The notes beneath the pieces are model-generated. The model searched no databases and was not told the origin of the DNA. It was given only the letters and a program-made list of their open reading frames with translations. Of a stretch of DNA of 64,000 nt, positions 8,368 through 16,217 are shown one piece after another; positions within the stretch are counted from its first letter, which is position 1, and each line of letters opens with the position of its first letter. The position numbers and the translations under genes were made by a program. The DNA is from Dyadobacter sp. CY261 (GTDB lineage: Bacteria; Bacteroidota; Bacteroidia; Cytophagales; Spirosomataceae). The stretch spans positions 186,001 to 250,000 of the forward strand of contig NZ_JAKCPW010000007.1 in NCBI RefSeq assembly GCF_021440085.1, given 5' to 3'.

Positions 8368-10116
8368 ATGATGAATATCAAACCTAAATTAAGATTAAGC
8401 CTGGGCATTTTGTTCGTGCTGATCCTGCTGCAATCGTTGGTTGCCTCGCGCCATGTGTACCAGCTCAAAGATGAGACCGCGAACATCCTGATGGACAATT
8501 ATAATACCCTGGAGTATTCGCGGAACATGATGCTGGCCCTGGACCAGATCAGGGAGCCCTCGGCAAGGGTTTCGTTTGAAATGAACCTGCAAAAACAGTT
8601 CGGTAACCTGACCGAACCGGGGGAGGAGCAGGCCACAGAGCGGATCAAAACACATTTTAACCTGTTGGGCACCAGCACCCGGCCTGATACGCTTCCCGCG
8701 GTGCTCCGCAAGGATATTTTGGGACTGATCAAGATCAATATGGAGGCGATCAGGGCAAAAAACGATGTCGCTAACGGGACGGTTGATTCGGCCATTCTCT
8801 GGATCGTGCTGACGGCGACAGCCTGCACGATCATTTCACTGACCTTATTTGTAAACCTGCCAGGAAATATCGCCAATCCGATTGTCGAGCTCAGCGAGAG
8901 TATCAGGCAGATCGCGGCCAAGAATTATTCGCGCCGGGTCAGTTTTGACCGCAAGGATGAGTTTGGCCAGCTTGGACTGTCTTTCAATGCCATGGCCGAA
9001 AAGCTGGAAGAGTATGACGACAGCAACCTGGCGCGGCTATTGATCGAAAAGAAAAGAACCGAGGCGCTGATCAACAATATGCACGAGCCTGTGATTGGCC
9101 TGGACCAGAAGGGCATTGTGTTGTTTGCAAATCAGGAGGCAATCAAAATCACGGGCCTGTCCATGAGCGAAATGATCGGGCGTTCGGTTCAGGAGCTTTC
9201 CGAAAGGAACGATCTTGTAAGGGCGCTGACCGGGCAGGGCAAGCCTGTTGAAGGGACGCTTTTGAAGGACGGTAATACGCTCAAAATATATGCGGATGAG
9301 AAGGAAAGTTATTTTGAGAAGGAGGTGATCGATATCAGCATCGTACCGACGGGGGAAAAAGACCGTGTTTGCATTGGAAAAGTAATCCTTTTGAAAAACG
9401 TTACGCCCTTTAAAGAACTCGATTCGGCCAAGACCAATTTTATTGCGACCGTTTCACATGAGCTCAAAACACCTATTTCATCCATCAAAATGAGTCTTCA
9501 ACTATTGCAAAGCCCCGATGTTGGTAATCTCAACAGCGAGCAGGCCCAATTGATAGAGTCGATCAGGGATGATAGCGAGCGCCTGCTGAAAATAACTGGT
9601 GAGCTATTAAATATGTCGCAGGTTGAAACAGGAAATATTCAGCTCAATATCCAGATAGCAGATCCGGAAGCCATCTGGCATTACGCACTAGATGCGGTGC
9701 ATTTCCAGGCAGAGCAAAAAAATATCACACTCGCTGCCAGGATCGAACCCAATTTACCGACCGTCCGCGCCGACCTGGAAAAAACTTCCTGGGTGTTGAT
9801 CAATTTTCTGACCAATGCCATCCGCTATTCAACCGAGGGAGCGGAGATTGCGATTTTGGTGAGTTCAGATCGCCAGTATGTAAATTTTTCGGTGGAAGAC
9901 CGCGGGCAGGGTATTGATGAGAAGTATCGTGAAAAGATTTTCAATCGGTATTTTCAGGTACCTGGCAGCCAGAAGTCGGGAACCGGTTTGGGCCTGGCTA
10001 TCAGCAAGGAATTTATCGAGGCGCAGGGCGGGTCAATCGGTGTCGAAAGTGAGTTGGGTATCGGCAGTATTTTCTATTTCAAACTGGCGGCGGTAGAGGT
10101 GGCTGCGAATGCGTGA
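8368..10116 (+). CDS. Membrane sensor histidine kinase (HAMP-PAS-HisKA-HATPase) partnering KdpD
   Basis: I place the start at 8368 (MMNIKPKLRL; 582 residues), since the in-frame ATG at 8335 lies inside the kdpD end. There are two transmembrane helices around a short periplasmic part, then a HAMP domain (NPIVELSESIRQIAAKNYSRR), a PAS domain (EPVIGLDQKGIVLFAN), HisKA with His364 in VSHELKTP, and a catalytic domain with N-box NFLTNAIRYS, G1 DRGQGID and G2 GTGLGLAI. It takes the place of the kinase half of KdpD. No response regulator gene follows; the next gene is an acetyltransferase fusion, so its phosphorylation partner is encoded elsewhere. Confidence 0.93.
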   Translation: MMNIKPKLRLSLGILFVLILLQSLVASRHVYQLKDETANILMDNYNTLEYSRNMMLALDQIREPSARVSFEMNLQKQFGNLTEPGEEQATERIKTHFNLLGTSTRPDTLPAVLRKDILGLIKINMEAIRAKNDVANGTVDSAILWIVLTATACTIISLTLFVNLPGNIANPIVELSESIRQIAAKNYSRRVSFDRKDEFGQLGLSFNAMAEKLEEYDDSNLARLLIEKKRTEALINNMHEPVIGLDQKGIVLFANQEAIKITGLSMSEMIGRSVQELSERNDLVRALTGQGKPVEGTLLKDGNTLKIYADEKESYFEKEVIDISIVPTGEKDRVCIGKVILLKNVTPFKELDSAKTNFIATVSHELKTPISSIKMSLQLLQSPDVGNLNSEQAQLIESIRDDSERLLKITGELLNMSQVETGNIQLNIQIADPEAIWHYALDAVHFQAEQKNITLAARIEPNLPTVRADLEKTSWVLINFLTNAIRYSTEGAEIAILVSSDRQYVNFSVEDRGQGIDEKYREKIFNRYFQVPGSQKSGTGLGLAISKEFIEAQGGSIGVESELGIGSIFYFKLAAVEVAANA

Positions 10117-10152
10117 CCGTAATGATCAAATCGCTTTCAAATTGAGACGAAT

Positions 10153-10165
10153 TATCATTTTGATC
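10153..10165. promoter_or_regulatory. Third, imperfect TATCATTTTGATA-like palindrome
   Basis: Twelve of the 13 bases found twice upstream of kdp recur here, 37 bases after the kinase stop (10154-10164 is the palindromic core ATCATTTTGAT). A TGATCAAAT stretch at 10123 could also pair with it as a loose hairpin. The site is about 125 bases before the next gene. Whether it is a regulator site or part of a transcript end is open. Confidence 0.25.
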
Positions 10166-10288
10166 GGGTAGCAAGAGCTTCGGAATGCCTGGCATTGCAA
10201 GTATGTCGCTGATAGAAAACGAGTTATAAATGTGGTGATTTTTGGGTCTTGGTTTTGTAGTATCCGGATCAACATGTAACTACTAACA

Positions 10289-11230
10289 ATGGACTATTTA
10301 GGTAAAGGGCTGCCGCTGATGTTTGGAAGGCTTGCCCATTTTCGTTCAGACAACCAACACCAAATCATAGCCTCCGAAGTTCGCTTGTCTATCGAGCGTC
10401 TTTTTTATATTACAAAACTTGCCATTGAGGCAGACGATTTAAAGCTTTCACACAGATGTTTTGCGCTTGCGCATGTTTTGCTTCACCACGGAAATCATCA
10501 GATCAGGCTATTTACAAAATTGAGTTTCATAAACACTTTCGGACACTTCCTGACTGAAAGTGACCAAAAGAGACAAAGGCTCCGGTTTTTTGTACCCGCC
10601 GACTTTTACAGCCTTTTCTTGAACCCCAAAATCACTGATACCCAGAGGACGGTGTCGAAACCAGAGCCGGAAAAAGCGACGGAAGATCCAATCGTTTACC
10701 GGCTTGCAACCGAGGCCGACCTTATTTATACCGAACAAATTTGTCAGGAAATGCATGATTCTGCCATTGCCCGTGGCTGTGGGATCTCAAAAAGGGAGCC
10801 CTCGCAGCTCATTGACAAGATAATGGAAGGAAAAGCTGTTATCGCTATTAATGGCGACAATCAATGGGTAGGCTTTTCATATATTGAAGTGTATGAGAAT
10901 GGCCAGTACGTGTCCAACTCCGGTCTTATCGTCTCACCAGCGTATAGAAAGCGTGGGGTAGCCTGGGAAATCAAGCAAAGGATTTTTGACCTTTCGAGAA
11001 CAATTTACCCGAATGCCAAAATTTTCAGCATTACCACTGGTAGTGCAGTCATGAAAATGAATTCGAAACTTGGGTTCGAACCCGTTTCTTATGCTGAGAT
11101 AACCAAAGATTCAAGGTTTTGGGAAGGTTGCAAAAGTTGCGTGAACCACGCGACATTGATCAGCAAAAACTGTAAGAACTGCTTTTGTACAGCAATGCTT
11201 TTCGAACCGGGACAGAACAATGAAGGCTAA
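10289..11230 (+). CDS. Fusion protein: helical DUF7674-like N-terminal domain plus GNAT acetyltransferase
   Basis: The 313-residue protein has two parts. Residues 1 to about 90 resemble the small helical DUF7674-type domain (LKLSHRCFALAHVLLHHGNH, then NTFGHFL). Residues from about 135 are a GNAT fold with VYRLATEADLIYTEQICQEM, EGKAVIAI and the acetyl-CoA loop VSPAYRKRGVAWEIK. The C-terminus carries FWEGCKSCVNH and KNCKNCFCTAML, a Cys-rich tail I know from the GNAT protein encoded beside argG in Bacteroidota arginine operons. So the catalytic half is probably an arginine-pathway-type acetyltransferase paralogue; its substrate here is unknown. It is transcribed alone, 172 bases after the kinase gene. 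Confidence 0.75.
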   Translation: MDYLGKGLPLMFGRLAHFRSDNQHQIIASEVRLSIERLFYITKLAIEADDLKLSHRCFALAHVLLHHGNHQIRLFTKLSFINTFGHFLTESDQKRQRLRFFVPADFYSLFLNPKITDTQRTVSKPEPEKATEDPIVYRLATEADLIYTEQICQEMHDSAIARGCGISKREPSQLIDKIMEGKAVIAINGDNQWVGFSYIEVYENGQYVSNSGLIVSPAYRKRGVAWEIKQRIFDLSRTIYPNAKIFSITTGSAVMKMNSKLGFEPVSYAEITKDSRFWEGCKSCVNHATLISKNCKNCFCTAMLFEPGQNNEG

Positions 11231-11356
11231 GGCCGATGGATCTCTGCCACTGTCGATTGAAGGCACAGAAGTTACCGTTGTTGCAGAGCGGGCCCGGAGG
11301 GAGTCAGTTCTGAGGAGCAATGCGGCTTGCCCCGGTGCGCGACGCCCTGCTTGTTT

Positions 11357-11384
11357 GTATCCCGGGCTTGGTATCCCGGGATAC
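11357..11384. repeat. Repeated GTATCCCGGG with a 14-bp perfect palindrome
   Basis: GTATCCCGGG occurs at 11357-11366 and again at 11371-11380, where it extends to the perfect palindrome GTATCCCGGGATAC (11371-11384). It lies between two convergent genes, so it may be part of a transcript end or a protein-binding site; no T-run follows on either strand. Confidence 0.4.
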
Positions 11385-11410
11385 ATATGAGTGTTACGAA
11401 AACATGATGG

Positions 11411-12004
11411 TCAGAGTGAGCCTCTGATTACATAAAGATAATCGTCCGTATAGTTCGCGGAAACAAAGGATGGCGCGATGTGTTCGAGTTGCAGCCAACC
11501 CTCAACTCCACTCGTAGTTTTAATTTTTGCGCCAAAATTTAGAGTCGCTGAGACTCCGGGACCTAAAATTATTCTTCCGCCAGTATAGCCGTTACTATTG
11601 TAATAAACAGGGCTGTCATCATACATGCAAGTGCCACCGCCCGAACAAGATAGTGACGGGTTCATAATTTGAAGTTGCCCTGTAACAGCTATTATAATCG
11701 GATAACTATTATTATTGCTGACATATACATTTGCAGGGAAGCTATATGCTGTCACAGAACCTGTATATTGATATCCATATTGGGTAAAATACCAGGTAGC
11801 AGAACCATAAGTCCTGGCGTTGCCAGGGGCGTCTTTCTTGGTGATATTAGCGCCTATTATAGCTTTTATCCGGGCTGTTGCTTCTGGATTTGTATCTATC
11901 AATTTAGCGCTTTCGGATTCGGGTGTTTCCACCGGATTTTCTTTACAGGCAGAGATAAATAATGCAGAGAGGAAAAGCAGTGATGCAAAGATTGTCTGTC
12001 TCAT
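11411..12004 (-). CDS. Hypothetical lipoprotein
   Basis: I use the ATG at 12004 (MRQTIFASLLFLSALFISAC), which leaves a standard lipoprotein signal peptide with lipobox FISAC; the upstream ATG at 12043 would add 13 residues before it. The product has 197 residues. After a linker rich in Glu and Ala, the rest is rich in Tyr, Ser, Gly and Asn (YFTQYGYQYTGSVTAYSF, SCSGGGTCMYDD), consistent with a beta-sandwich surface or periplasmic protein. No family recognised. It lies downstream of the glycosylase gene on the same strand but behind a terminator. Confidence 0.7.
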   Translation of the reverse strand: MRQTIFASLLFLSALFISACKENPVETPESESAKLIDTNPEATARIKAIIGANITKKDAPGNARTYGSATWYFTQYGYQYTGSVTAYSFPANVYVSNNNSYPIIIAVTGQLQIMNPSLSCSGGGTCMYDDSPVYYNSNGYTGGRIILGPGVSATLNFGAKIKTTSGVEGWLQLEHIAPSFVSANYTDDYLYVIRGSL

Positions 12005-12368
12005 AGTTTGTTTTTGTTTAAGTGATAAAATGCTTTTCCTCAATGATACGAATAAACTGTTTTATATTCATTGGTAAATCATTTTATATAAACAACTTTT
12101 AACGTCGTGCTCTACGGCTACGATAAGGAAGTAGTGAATCAGTTCTCTAAACAAATTAAAAAATGAACCACCTGGCAAAGAGAGCAGGTGTCATCGTAGC
12201 GTTTTGAATGTAATGTTCAGCCCAAAAACCGGCTATTGGAATAACGAATGTCATCAACGATATGCTGGCCAGTTATTTTTTTATTCATTTCTTTGAAAGG
12301 TTTAGCGGTTAGCTGTGTTGCCTTTTGATAATGCTTATTGCCTTGGGCATTTTGATGCTTTAAATAAA
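12005..12368. other. Intergenic stretch without a gene
   Basis: The stretch between the lipoprotein start and the end of the YcaQ-like gene (both minus strand) contains only short frames without coding character. It holds the terminator hairpin listed at 12152-12190 and presumably the lipoprotein promoter. I see no RNA gene or repeat. Confidence 0.6.
12152..12190 (-). terminator. Probable intrinsic terminator of the YcaQ-like gene
   Basis: On the minus strand CACCTG and CAGGTG (12185-12190 and 12169-12174) form a 6-bp stem with a 10-base loop, followed after four bases by ATTTTTTAATTTG. The stem is short, but the T-rich tail fits an intrinsic terminator. Confidence 0.5.
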
Positions 12369-13562
12369 CTATTCAGAAAAACTTTCGATGATCGCTTCCA
12401 GGTAGTTTTCATGATTCGATTTCTTAAAAACAATGTCCCGACATTGATTGAACCGAATAAATGCCCTAAGCGAATGGATGAACTTTTCAATAGTGGTTTG
12501 ATCCAGGTCAACGGGTTCAAAATGCAGGTTATGGACGATCAATACCTTTCGTTTACGATCTGCCTTGGCGTCCATTCTGGCGATAAATGTTTCCCCCGCC
12601 AGAACAGGTAGCGAAAAATAGCCGTATTGGCGTTTCGGTGCAGGGACAAAGCATTCAATCTGGTAATCAAAATTAAAGAAGTCCTTTAAGCGATGACGGA
12701 AAACGTTAAGTATGTCAAATGGTGAAAGAATGAAAACGTCCCGGGATATTTGAACATCCATTTCCTGATCGGGCAACATGTAGAGCGGACCTTTCAGGCC
12801 TTCTACGATTACTGTTTTTATCTCTCCGGTCGATACCATTCTCTCCAGTTCCTTCTTAACCAGGTTACCTTTTACATGACGGGCACGCCAAGCCATTTCC
12901 TTGGCGTAAGCAATACCTAGCGCTCCCAACGTACGCCGGATCACAAAGCGGGCGTATTCCTCGCCGTCAGGCATGGTGAGGTCTGTGTCCCGCGGCACTG
13001 TGTTAGCCGGCAGTACATATACCTTCTGGAACCCTTTCGTGCGATTGATCATCAGGTCTCCATCGAGATAAAGTCGTTCGAGGGCCACTTTGGCCGGTCG
13101 CCAGTCCCACCAGCCGGAGCTGGCTTCCAGGCGGTCGTTTTCAAAATCACCGACCATGAGCGACTCTTCCCGTTCCGCCCGGTCAAGAACCTCTTTCATT
13201 AAATTAACTTCCTGTGAAGTGAGCGGTTGGCGCTGCGTCTTGAAGGCTTTTTTAACAGGCAGTGAAAACCGAAAATCGTGCATGGGAAGATAGCCGGCAT
13301 CCGAGGTGAAGTACTCGAAGATACTGCCATCCTTACAAAGCTCGGCCAGCCATTCAATTTGATAGTCAGGAATGCGGGCGGCCATGACGTGATGGTGGGC
13401 ACGCTCCACAACGTAGTTCGTATCCAGCTGAACAAAACCCAGATGGTCGATCAACCGGTAAACAGCTTCGATACCCGTTCCGAACTGCCCCTTCCGGGCG
13501 AGTCCGGCAGCATTAATAATGATATTCCTTGCCTGCGTTTTGGTAAGGGTGATAGGCTCCAT
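12369..13562 (-). CDS. YcaQ/AlkZ-family winged-helix DNA glycosylase
   Basis: The 397-residue protein belongs to the HTH_42 (YcaQ) family, in which tandem winged-helix domains form a DNA glycosylase. The family's catalytic Q-x-D motif is present as QLD in GFVQLDTN (about residues 49-51), together with VVERAHHHVMAAR and YFTSDAGYLPMHDF. E. coli YcaQ unhooks interstrand crosslinks from nitrogen mustards; the Streptomyces relative AlkZ protects against the producer's own alkylating antibiotic. Length is normal for YcaQ-type members. It stands alone on the minus strand, so there is no hint of a linked natural product locus. Confidence 0.88.
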   Translation of the reverse strand: MEPITLTKTQARNIIINAAGLARKGQFGTGIEAVYRLIDHLGFVQLDTNYVVERAHHHVMAARIPDYQIEWLAELCKDGSIFEYFTSDAGYLPMHDFRFSLPVKKAFKTQRQPLTSQEVNLMKEVLDRAEREESLMVGDFENDRLEASSGWWDWRPAKVALERLYLDGDLMINRTKGFQKVYVLPANTVPRDTDLTMPDGEEYARFVIRRTLGALGIAYAKEMAWRARHVKGNLVKKELERMVSTGEIKTVIVEGLKGPLYMLPDQEMDVQISRDVFILSPFDILNVFRHRLKDFFNFDYQIECFVPAPKRQYGYFSLPVLAGETFIARMDAKADRKRKVLIVHNLHFEPVDLDQTTIEKFIHSLRAFIRFNQCRDIVFKKSNHENYLEAIIESFSE

Positions 13563-13683
13563 AGATCTGAAAATAACACAAGTTTCCCACGATTCGATTA
13601 GTACGGAATACTGTGGTTAATATCGACGAAATTCTCATGATCGATTTTATCCTATATGGTTTTGTATCGACCGTTTTACAAGT

Positions 13684-14028
13684 TCAATTTTTAAACGGGT
13701 ACTTCAACCAGATTAACAGCAACGGAAGAGCTAGAAAAGGTATTTCGATCAAGGCTGTTTTGACATTTCCTGCCCTTAGGGAAAAAGCCATGATCAGAAG
13801 AATAATAACTGCATTCAGAACATTGCTGATAAAGAAGGTTTGCGGGAAAATTAGCAATAGTCCGACAATTATAGACAATGCGCCTGCATACGGAACAAAA
13901 CTTTTACTGATACCCAGGTCCGCCATCATTTTAGCCTGTTCAGGAGTGGCTGGCCGGAAAGCGTCCCAACCGTGTTTCAGGCTCAGATATGCCGATATTA
14001 AGATAAGTACTATGCTGATGATCTTCAT
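13684..14028 (-). CDS. DoxX-like small membrane protein
   Basis: The 114-residue product has four predicted membrane helices (IISIVLILISAYLSLKHGW, YAGALSIIVGLLLIF, NVLNAVIILLIMAF, LIEIPFLALPLLLIWL). The motif LKHGWDAF after the first helix and the overall layout resemble small DoxX-like proteins of Bacteroidota. Biochemical role unknown. It lies 121 bases upstream of the YcaQ-like gene on the same strand; co-transcription is possible but not shown. ATG at 14028 is the natural start. Confidence 0.7.
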   Translation of the reverse strand: MKIISIVLILISAYLSLKHGWDAFRPATPEQAKMMADLGISKSFVPYAGALSIIVGLLLIFPQTFFISNVLNAVIILLIMAFSLRAGNVKTALIEIPFLALPLLLIWLKYPFKN

Positions 14029-14217
14029 TGTTAGTTCTTTTAGTATTAATTAATTCCAGACATGGCGCTCTCGCCGGCTTGCGAAAATATCATTTTTGGG
14101 AAGAATCTGGTCAGTTTGAATAAATCTGAAGGGGTCAAAAAATAAGGCAAAATGGACCTATTTCAGAAAAGACCTATTTCGGAAGGAACTTTTGGGAGCT
14201 TGACGAGAGTCACCTCT

Positions 14218-15489
14218 TCAAAATTGGATAGTGTGATATTCGTTAAATGTCTGTTCAACAGGCAGGGTCAAAGAAACGGTCGTTCCGACGTTCTCCTGCG
14301 AAGTGATCGATATTTGGCCGGAGTGGTTTCTGACTATTTTTCGACAGATCGTCAGGCCAATCCCTTCGCTCAGCTCACGGGGGTCAGGCGTCAGTTGTGA
14401 AAACATATCAAAAATCTTTTCAAGCTGTGACTGTTCTATTCCTATACCATTGTCGGTGATCAAAATCTCGACATACTGTCCGTCAGGCAAGCCACCTCCC
14501 GCGTTTTCATAGTAAACAATTGCTTTACAGTGAATTGAAAGTGTCAGTGGAACGCTATCCTTAGCGAATTTAAGCGCGTTTTCAAATAAATGATGGAATA
14601 GTTGTTCAAGCTGGTCGGGTATCCCGGTAACGGTTGGGAGAACGCCCACTTGGATAGTAGCTTTCTTTTCTTCGAGCTCCGAACGCATTTGTGCACAAAC
14701 CAATCCAACAATATATTCCAGGTCGGTAGGCTGGATTTTGCTTTCGCTTGTTTCCAGGCTCGCAAAACTTGAAAGGTTCTTGATCAGCGTTGAAAACCTT
14801 TCTGCCCCGCTATTTATCCTGAGCGCCAGTTGCTCGGCCTTTTCGAGGTGCTGGCCTCTGATTGAGTCTACAAGCATTCCGCTGAAGATCCGCAACTTGC
14901 GAAGTGGTTCTTGGAGCGTGTGACTTGAAATATGCCTGTATTGTCTGTTTTCGTCCAGCGAGTTGATGAGTTGACGGCTTAGGTTTCGGACAGCGTGGTC
15001 ACTATGTTCCAAAAGTTCTATTTGCTGCAAATGAAATGAGATCAGATCCGCAAATGCTGCAAACATGCCCCTTATTTTGTGGTTATCCAGTTGGGCGGGA
15101 CTTGGATCTATCGCACAAAGGGTGCCAAAGAATGACCCTGTTTTCAGAAAAATAGGATAGGAGATATAACTTTGAAATCCGTACGTCAAAGGAGTGTGGT
15201 GCCTGCAAAATAGGGCATTTGCCTGTACGTGATCAATGACTACGGGCTGCCCCGAATCACGGATTTCATTACAAATCGTGGTTTTAATCTCTAACTCGCT
15301 GCCGGGGACCAAGCCAAACTGAATATCGTCGCGGACACTGCAGGTGATCCACCGGTCTTCGGTTACCCTTGCAACTGCGGCAAAGCCCATCCCGGTGGTT
15401 TCGCAGATTACGTCAAGCAGAGTGGGAACGATCTGGATTTGGGACACCCGTCGGATGTCCTGGGCGAAGTCACTTTTTGGATAGTCCAT
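14218..15489 (-). CDS. Cytoplasmic GAF-domain sensor histidine kinase
   Basis: The start at 15489 (MDYPKSDF) gives 423 residues; an upstream in-frame ATG at 15522 adds 11. There is no signal peptide or membrane helix. Residues about 20-165 form a GAF domain (TTGMGFAAVARVTEDRWITC), followed by a phytochrome-type dimerisation helix with the acceptor His in ISSHTLQEPLRKLRIF, and a catalytic domain with N-box FENALKFAKD, G1 DNGIGIEQ and G2 EGIGLTICR. The domain order recalls phytochrome-like kinases without PAS and PHY. It is divergent from a single-domain response regulator 246 bases away, the likely partner. The GAF ligand is unknown. Confidence 0.9.
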   Translation of the reverse strand: MDYPKSDFAQDIRRVSQIQIVPTLLDVICETTGMGFAAVARVTEDRWITCSVRDDIQFGLVPGSELEIKTTICNEIRDSGQPVVIDHVQANALFCRHHTPLTYGFQSYISYPIFLKTGSFFGTLCAIDPSPAQLDNHKIRGMFAAFADLISFHLQQIELLEHSDHAVRNLSRQLINSLDENRQYRHISSHTLQEPLRKLRIFSGMLVDSIRGQHLEKAEQLALRINSGAERFSTLIKNLSSFASLETSESKIQPTDLEYIVGLVCAQMRSELEEKKATIQVGVLPTVTGIPDQLEQLFHHLFENALKFAKDSVPLTLSIHCKAIVYYENAGGGLPDGQYVEILITDNGIGIEQSQLEKIFDMFSQLTPDPRELSEGIGLTICRKIVRNHSGQISITSQENVGTTVSLTLPVEQTFNEYHTIQF

Positions 15490-15735
15490 ATTGTCTCTAA
15501 TATACTGATTCAAAACTACCACACCTAGTTTCAGTCGTCGCGGATTTCGAAACCGTTTGCTAAACGCTCGCCATAACCGGGTTTTCGGAATTAAAGAGGG
15601 TGAATGGCGGGCTGTGAAATTTCAAGATCAAAAAGGTTGAAAAATTGATATTTGAAATCACAGACACTTCCCTGATTTTTTGGGCATGATTTTAGCGCTT
15701 ATCGCCGAAACTTGGAACTGACCGCAATTAGATAT

Positions 15736-16128
15736 ATGGGAAATAAGGGCTTGTTGGTAATGATTGATGATGACACCGATGATCAGGAAATACTCAAAAT
15801 GGCTATTGGCGAGCTTGACCGGCCACTGCATTCGTTGTTTTTCTCAGATTGTGAATCAGCTATTGCACATTTTAGCAAAAGCTCAGTCGTGTCGCCCGGT
15901 TATGTTCTGATCGACTTAAGGCTGCCTCGAATTGAAGGTGACCAGTGTCTGCAGCACCTTCAAAGGCTCCAAAGGTTCGACAGCCCTCAGATTGTTATCT
16001 ATTCTACTGCTATTCCCGACCATTGGCGCGACAAACTTTCGAAAATAGGTGTTGATCGATTTATTGAAAAAACCAATTCTTTACAGACGTTGATTGAGGA
16101 CATTCAAGAATTGGTAGGTGAGGGGTAA
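15736..16128 (+). CDS. Single-domain response regulator
   Basis: The start at 15736 (MGNKGLLVMIDDDTDD) gives 130 residues, exactly one receiver domain; the ATG at 15712 would add eight. The acidic pocket is MIDDDTDD, the phosphorylation site is Asp60 in VLIDLRLP, and the conserved Ser/Thr and Lys are in IYSTAIP and IEKTNS. No output domain follows. This form, with DDD-x-DD and LRLPRIEG, is the Rcp1-like type often paired with phytochrome-like kinases, which fits the divergent GAF kinase next door. It may relay phosphate or act by protein contact. Confidence 0.92.
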   Translation: MGNKGLLVMIDDDTDDQEILKMAIGELDRPLHSLFFSDCESAIAHFSKSSVVSPGYVLIDLRLPRIEGDQCLQHLQRLQRFDSPQIVIYSTAIPDHWRDKLSKIGVDRFIEKTNSLQTLIEDIQELVGEG

Positions 16129-16170
16129 TGAACCGGGAAGACGGGGTAAGAAGTCGCAATTTTAATAGTA

Positions 16171-16211
16171 AACCGGACTAAGTAACTGCTTTGCAGTAAT
16201 ATAGTCCGGTT
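16171..16211 (+). promoter_or_regulatory. Strong hairpin abutting the start codon of the hydrolase gene
   Basis: AACCGGACTA (16171-16180) pairs perfectly with TAGTCCGGTT (16202-16211), and inside it ACTGC pairs with GCAGT around a TTT loop. The outer stem ends only six bases before the ATG at 16218, so it would cover the translation start region. No T-run follows, which speaks against a simple terminator for the response regulator gene. Confidence 0.6.
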
Positions 16212-16217
16212 CTGGTC

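Noticed and set aside
11050-11090. tRNA-like GGTTCGAACCC (T-loop) sequence
   Set aside because: It lies inside the GNAT coding region and no acceptor, D or anticodon stems can be built around it.
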